A stretch of 64,000 bases of DNA, taken from positions 8,304,875-8,368,874 of the forward strand of contig OZ234495.1 in the NCBI GenBank assembly GCA_965153455.1. Reading direction: 5' to 3'. The stretch's first letter is position 1; the number at the start of each line of letters is the position of its first letter. A program made the position numbers and the translations under genes. Below, one piece after another: positions 60,101 to 64,000 of this stretch. The notes beneath the pieces were generated by a model that was not told where the DNA came from, searched no databases, and worked only from the letters and a program-made list of their open reading frames with translations. Origin of the DNA: Sphagnum compactum. Its lineage: Eukaryota > Bryophyta > Sphagnopsida > Sphagnales.

Positions 60101-61699
60101 ATTATATGCCCTTGTGAACATTCCTCAAAAAATGAAATGGGGACCGAATGAACTACTACTAGGTATCATTATGTGGTCTCGTAGGCACTCATAGGGTAAA
60201 ACCCTAAACCCTAAGCCCTTTCCATTGATTTTCAGCCTCCCATGATAATGTTTCATAAATTTTAGGAGTGATGGATAAAACCGAACATGTATTTTGCCAC
60301 TTTTCTTAACATTTTGGACAGTTTTTAACAAACCTATTGCAAATTATTGCCCATCACTAACTACAAGGATCAAAGTTGTGATATTATTATTTTTTTCCTT
60401 AAAGGCGAATTTTCACCAAATTTGGAAACTGAAATATAATTTCTATCTATTCAAAGGATCTTTCCATGGGGGAAAAGAAAAAGAAAAAAAAAAGACCCAA
60501 ATTCCCCCCAATTTCAAACCCCAAAAAAAATAAAATCCAAATTGCTAGATTTTTTTGGATAAGTTCGAGTAAGTAGCCAAGAATATAATAATAGAAATGT
60601 CCTTTTTTTTCTTTTTTTAATCTCCAATATCTAGAAATAACCAAATTTGGCTATATATATAATAATTTTTAATTTTTTGATCATCACATCACTTTGGCTA
60701 AATAAACATCACAAATATTTTAAACAAACCCTTCTTCAAAGGAAGAACCCCAAGCGTGGTATATGAGCTACATGTGTTTAAAGCGTGCACGACAATCAAA
60801 GAGGACTAGTAGCGTGTAAAGTAAAAAGGGCAGGGAACAGGGAATTTTTGTTTTTTTAAAATTTCAGGGTGTTTGCACTAATAGGGCCAGTTGGAAAGCC
60901 CAAGATATTCATATCCACTCACGTGGAAAGCCTTTTGGAGTGCTTTACCAACTTTCCATCCACTGGATGTTCCCTTATGACTCAGCCATGGATGAACCTG
61001 AACTAATGCATAGGTTAGGTCTGGTTTTCCAATCTACCTACTAACCAAGTGGGGTTGTTAGTAGGTAGGTAGTTTTTTTTTTCAAAAAAAACGGCAACTG
61101 AGTTAAGTATAACCACCATGGTTAGCTAATGAACTGGAACCCAACAGAAAACTGTTTCGCGACCAGGTATCATCCATCCTTCATAGTGCGCACGGGATAT
61201 GTGAGCGAGGAGGAGAAGAAGAAGAAAGCGGCGATGGAGTTCGCCTCCTCTCTTGAGCACCAGTTTGTTCCAGGCGGGCAAAGCGTCGTTCGCTTCATCA
61301 ACATTTCACTGGACTCCTTCTTCTGCTTCTTCACCGCAACGTCTTTCTGTCTGGCTGTCTGTCTGGTGTTCGAGTGATTTTTTTTTTGTTTAAGAAAAAA
61401 ATATATATTGGAGGTTTTTTTTTTTTTTTTTTTGGCTGTAAGAAATCGTCTTTGCAAGGCGTCATTTCTGTCGTTGCCAACAACGCTTTTGTTGTGATGT
61501 TTATGACGGCACAAAGGAAGGATGTGAAGTTTTGAGGGAAAAGTCTATTGTCGGAGTGTTTGGAAATTGGAGCTCCAGTTACGTCGGAAGTTTTTCGTGG
61601 TGGTGGTGGCGGTGGTGCTATGAGGAGGATATGGAAAAAGGCTGGAGGAACATGAGGAAAAAAGCATATGGGCAAAATAGACAACTGTAAAAGGGTTTT
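57143..61699. other. Intergenic region
   Basis: Probable 3' untranslated region to about 57300, then intergenic DNA without recognisable genes. Features seen: a (GGGT)n-like run at 59634-59660, a CCCTAAA tract at 60197-60220, and homopolymer A/T runs. From about 61130 GC content rises and a 47-codon frame (ATG 61234, stop 61377) could be an upstream ORF in the leader of the next gene. Confidence 0.45.
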
Positions 61700-63672
61700 A
61701 TGACGCAAGGTTTGGAGTCGGATGGAGTTCTTCTTCCTCCTCCTCCTCCTCCAGCAAGCCTCAGGCTTTGGCTCACGGATATAGACATGCAGACGGGAAT
61801 ACTTCCTCAGGTCTTCTCGCACGCTCAACCGGAATCTGGCGCCTTAGAAGGACGCGCTGTTGACGATGGTTGCAGTCCCAAAACGTCCTGGCATCGTCGC
61901 GGCGGCGATGGTCTCAAACGGAAGGAGTAAGTCGAACTTCGCATCTCTTGCCTTTCTTTCTCTTGTATGACATGCTCCCTTTGTTATATCATTCTCTCGT
62001 GATCTGTTTGCTTTCTCTTTTATCTTTTCCTCTTAGAAGCTTCCCGTTCCTCACAGGCGTTTTATCATACCTCGTTCTGGATCTGGTCATGTGGAAAGCC
62101 TGTTTTCTTTTGTCAACAACTCTTATGAACAAAACCAAGTTGGGCCTGTCTCCACATGCACTTCATGATGCAATGGCGCTCATTTGAAGAACAGTGAGGA
62201 ATGTAGGTGTGAATCTTCAGGTCATCTTTTCTAAGAATCTTGAATGTTTAGGTTTTTCTTCGTCCTTTTGGTTCCTACCTCAAATCCTCCCTTCAATCTA
62301 AGAATTCCTAGAGTGACTTAAACCCTGGAATCATCATCCCCATCCATCTTGTCTCGTAATGCATATGAGATGGGAAATGAAAGCCTGTGTTTTGTAGTCC
62401 ATGTCACCCATAGTTCTGAGAAATTGTCAGCTTAATTTTCATGAGAACTGGGGACCCAATGCCCATCCTGCTATTAGTTTCTAATCCCACTTCTTCTTCT
62501 TCTTCTTCTTGATTATGTTTCACACACAGTGGAGAGGAGGTAGTATGGAGATGGCCATATATCAGTAGCTCCAATCAGTGCTTAGATCTTAGTTGATCCT
62601 CTAATTACAGAGTTTCACAAAATATGTAGGTTGTCAGCTGGAACTTCAGAGGAGGATTCTGGAACTTTTGATCACAAGCGGCATCGACAGGTGCATACCC
62701 AATCAAGTGCGTCTTCAAGCTATGGCTCTGAGGCAACATCTGGAACAGATGTGCTCAGCTGTGATACCATTGCAGAAAGGCCAAACAGTGTTTTGTTGTC
62801 AGCTGCTTTGAAGCAGCCAGTGTTTAAGGAGCAGGGCAGGGCTACTGGAGTTCTCAGACTTGCAGAAGTGGTGGATACAAGCTGCTGGAGCACTGATGGC
62901 AGACATGATGAGATCAGTGGAGGTAACACAAGCACATTCACATCTAGTGAGGAAGAGGACAGTCAACTTCATCAACCTTTGGGGAGTTTTCTCAATGTAA
63001 AACACAAGGGAGCTGCTTCAATTGGCCCAAACGGAAGAGCAAGAACACATATGTGGTCTGATACTGGTGGTTTACTGAGTTTGCGACTTGACACTTTCAT
63101 TGAAAAAGAGAAGGGCAAGATTGAATCATCTGATACTGCAGGTAGTGGTGCTCAAAGCTTGAGCAAAAGTGAGTGGTCACTTTCAGGTTCTCTTCATGGT
63201 GTAGAGTCTTCAGGTTCACAAGAAAGGCCATTTGTAGACAGATCAACAGGAAGTGGGGCAGACATCAGTGGAAGTTGCTCTATGGAAGATGGATCTAGTT
63301 TTCTAGCAAGAAGGTGCACTCAAGCCAGGAGTCAAGGGAGGTCAAGATTGGAAATAGTTGAGTCAGATCCAGTCAACTCCATGTTGCTGTCATATCTAAG
63401 CAAGCAACAGCTCTCCACTTTGGAGTTTTGCAGAACTGAAGAGAGTGTCATGTCTGGAATGGAGGGCCGAGGCAAGGAAGAGAGGAAGAGGACACTTGCA
63501 GTTCAAAAACTCTGTCCTGTGTCAATAGGTCTGCAAGGACCAATCTATGGTCTTCCAGGTGTTCAGCTGTCAAGCACAGAAAATATGAGGATGCAAGATG
63601 AGGATGGTATAAGAAGCTCTGATACCCATCAGACCTTTGTTCTCTCTTCAGGCCGACCAAGCAGCACTGAAG
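61700..63672 (+). CDS. Unrecognised Ser-rich protein, 3' end beyond the window
   Basis: Two exons, 61700-61926 and 62630-63672, join in frame across a strong GTAAGT donor and a TATGTAG acceptor, giving 423 codons so far. The ATG follows an in-frame TAA four codons upstream. The second exon ends at a probable donor (GAAG|GTATAT at 63673) and nothing after it to the window edge is clearly coding, so the gene continues to the right. The protein begins with a proline run and LRLWLTDIDMQTG. After that it is hydrophilic and rich in Ser, Glu and Gly, with EEDSG and SSEEEDSQ acidic patches and a possible basic KRHR. No domain, membrane segment or catalytic motif is recognised. It looks like a long disordered regulatory N-terminus, and the folded domain may lie beyond the window. 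Confidence 0.65.
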
Positions 63673-64000
63673 GTATATTCATGATTTGTTAGCTTCTCTT
63701 GAACACCTTTGCTCAGCTTTTTCTTATGGTCCTTCTCTTGGTCAAGTTGGCAGAAAAAGATGGAGTCAACCCCTTGTTATTTTCGATTATGGGTCTCTTA
63801 AAGTGTGAGCATCACTGAGGCAAGATTGGACGGAGTTGCAAATGTTGCAATTCCCAACAAACATTCTCTCTTTAAAGACTGGTCGTTAACCTGAATCTGC
63901 CTATGGAAGATTCTAGAACAGGATGCTGATAATCACTCTCAGTCTTTATGGAAGACAGTCATCTCTCTAGAATTTCTGGCTGGTAATCCTTCTGCATTTT
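63673..64000 (+). other. Probable intron of the last gene
   Basis: Follows a GTATAT donor. T-rich with in-frame stops and no convincing exon. Confidence 0.45.

Noticed and set aside
61331-61828. 165-codon minus-strand frame
   Set aside because: Lys/Arg- and Pro-rich by-product of homopolymer and trinucleotide runs opposite the last gene's leader and first exon.

Overview
The window looks like nuclear DNA from a land plant. It holds seven protein-coding loci. Five recognised ones are intact plant-type genes: a USP-plus-kinase receptor-like cytoplasmic kinase, a RECQL5-type helicase, a plastid DUF2499 protein, a STY/Raf-like kinase and a DUF639 membrane protein. One is a broken STIG1-like gene and one is an unrecognised gene cut by the window edge. 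The multi-exon genes are split by introns of about 80-850 bp and separated by long AT-rich intergenic DNA full of decayed repeats. The piggyBac remnant, the style of the reverse-transcriptase remnant and the compact exons make me favour a non-seed plant such as a fern or lycophyte. That placement is inference, not proof.

Layout. 1-10 kb is gene-poor with small tandem arrays, ending in a 43-bp array whose minus strand carries repeated G-quadruplex-type motifs with telomere-like GGGTTTAGGG. 10.66-16.28 kb (+) is the USP-kinase gene in ten exons, with two GC-AG introns and telomere-like tracts in its introns and 3' flank. 17.76-25.62 kb (+) is the RecQ helicase in 21 exons. Its first exon adds a 519-residue N-terminal region with a KEN box, and E2F-like sites lie just upstream. 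26.66-27.60 kb (-) is the single-exon plastid DUF2499 gene. 31.13-32.15 kb (+) is a secreted STIG1-extensin-STIG1 protein broken by a stop in its last module.

32-45 kb is transposon-rich: possible CACTA-type ends, a purine-rich tract, a degenerate T-rich repeat region, a decayed piggyBac transposase, a 170-bp tandem array and a 5'-truncated reverse-transcriptase remnant on the minus strand. 46.40-48.50 kb (+) is the STY-type kinase, preceded by a 92-bp tandem array and by a diverged repeat that also sits just upstream of the RecQ gene. 51.24-57.14 kb (+) is the DUF639 gene in nine or ten exons. 61.70 kb to the right edge (+) is the first part of an unrecognised serine-rich protein gene.

The genes do not form a pathway; they are independent plant genes on one chromosome arm. 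Exon joins were made by reading splice sites and checking that reading frame and family conservation agree. They have not been tested against transcripts. No RNA gene or CRISPR array was seen.
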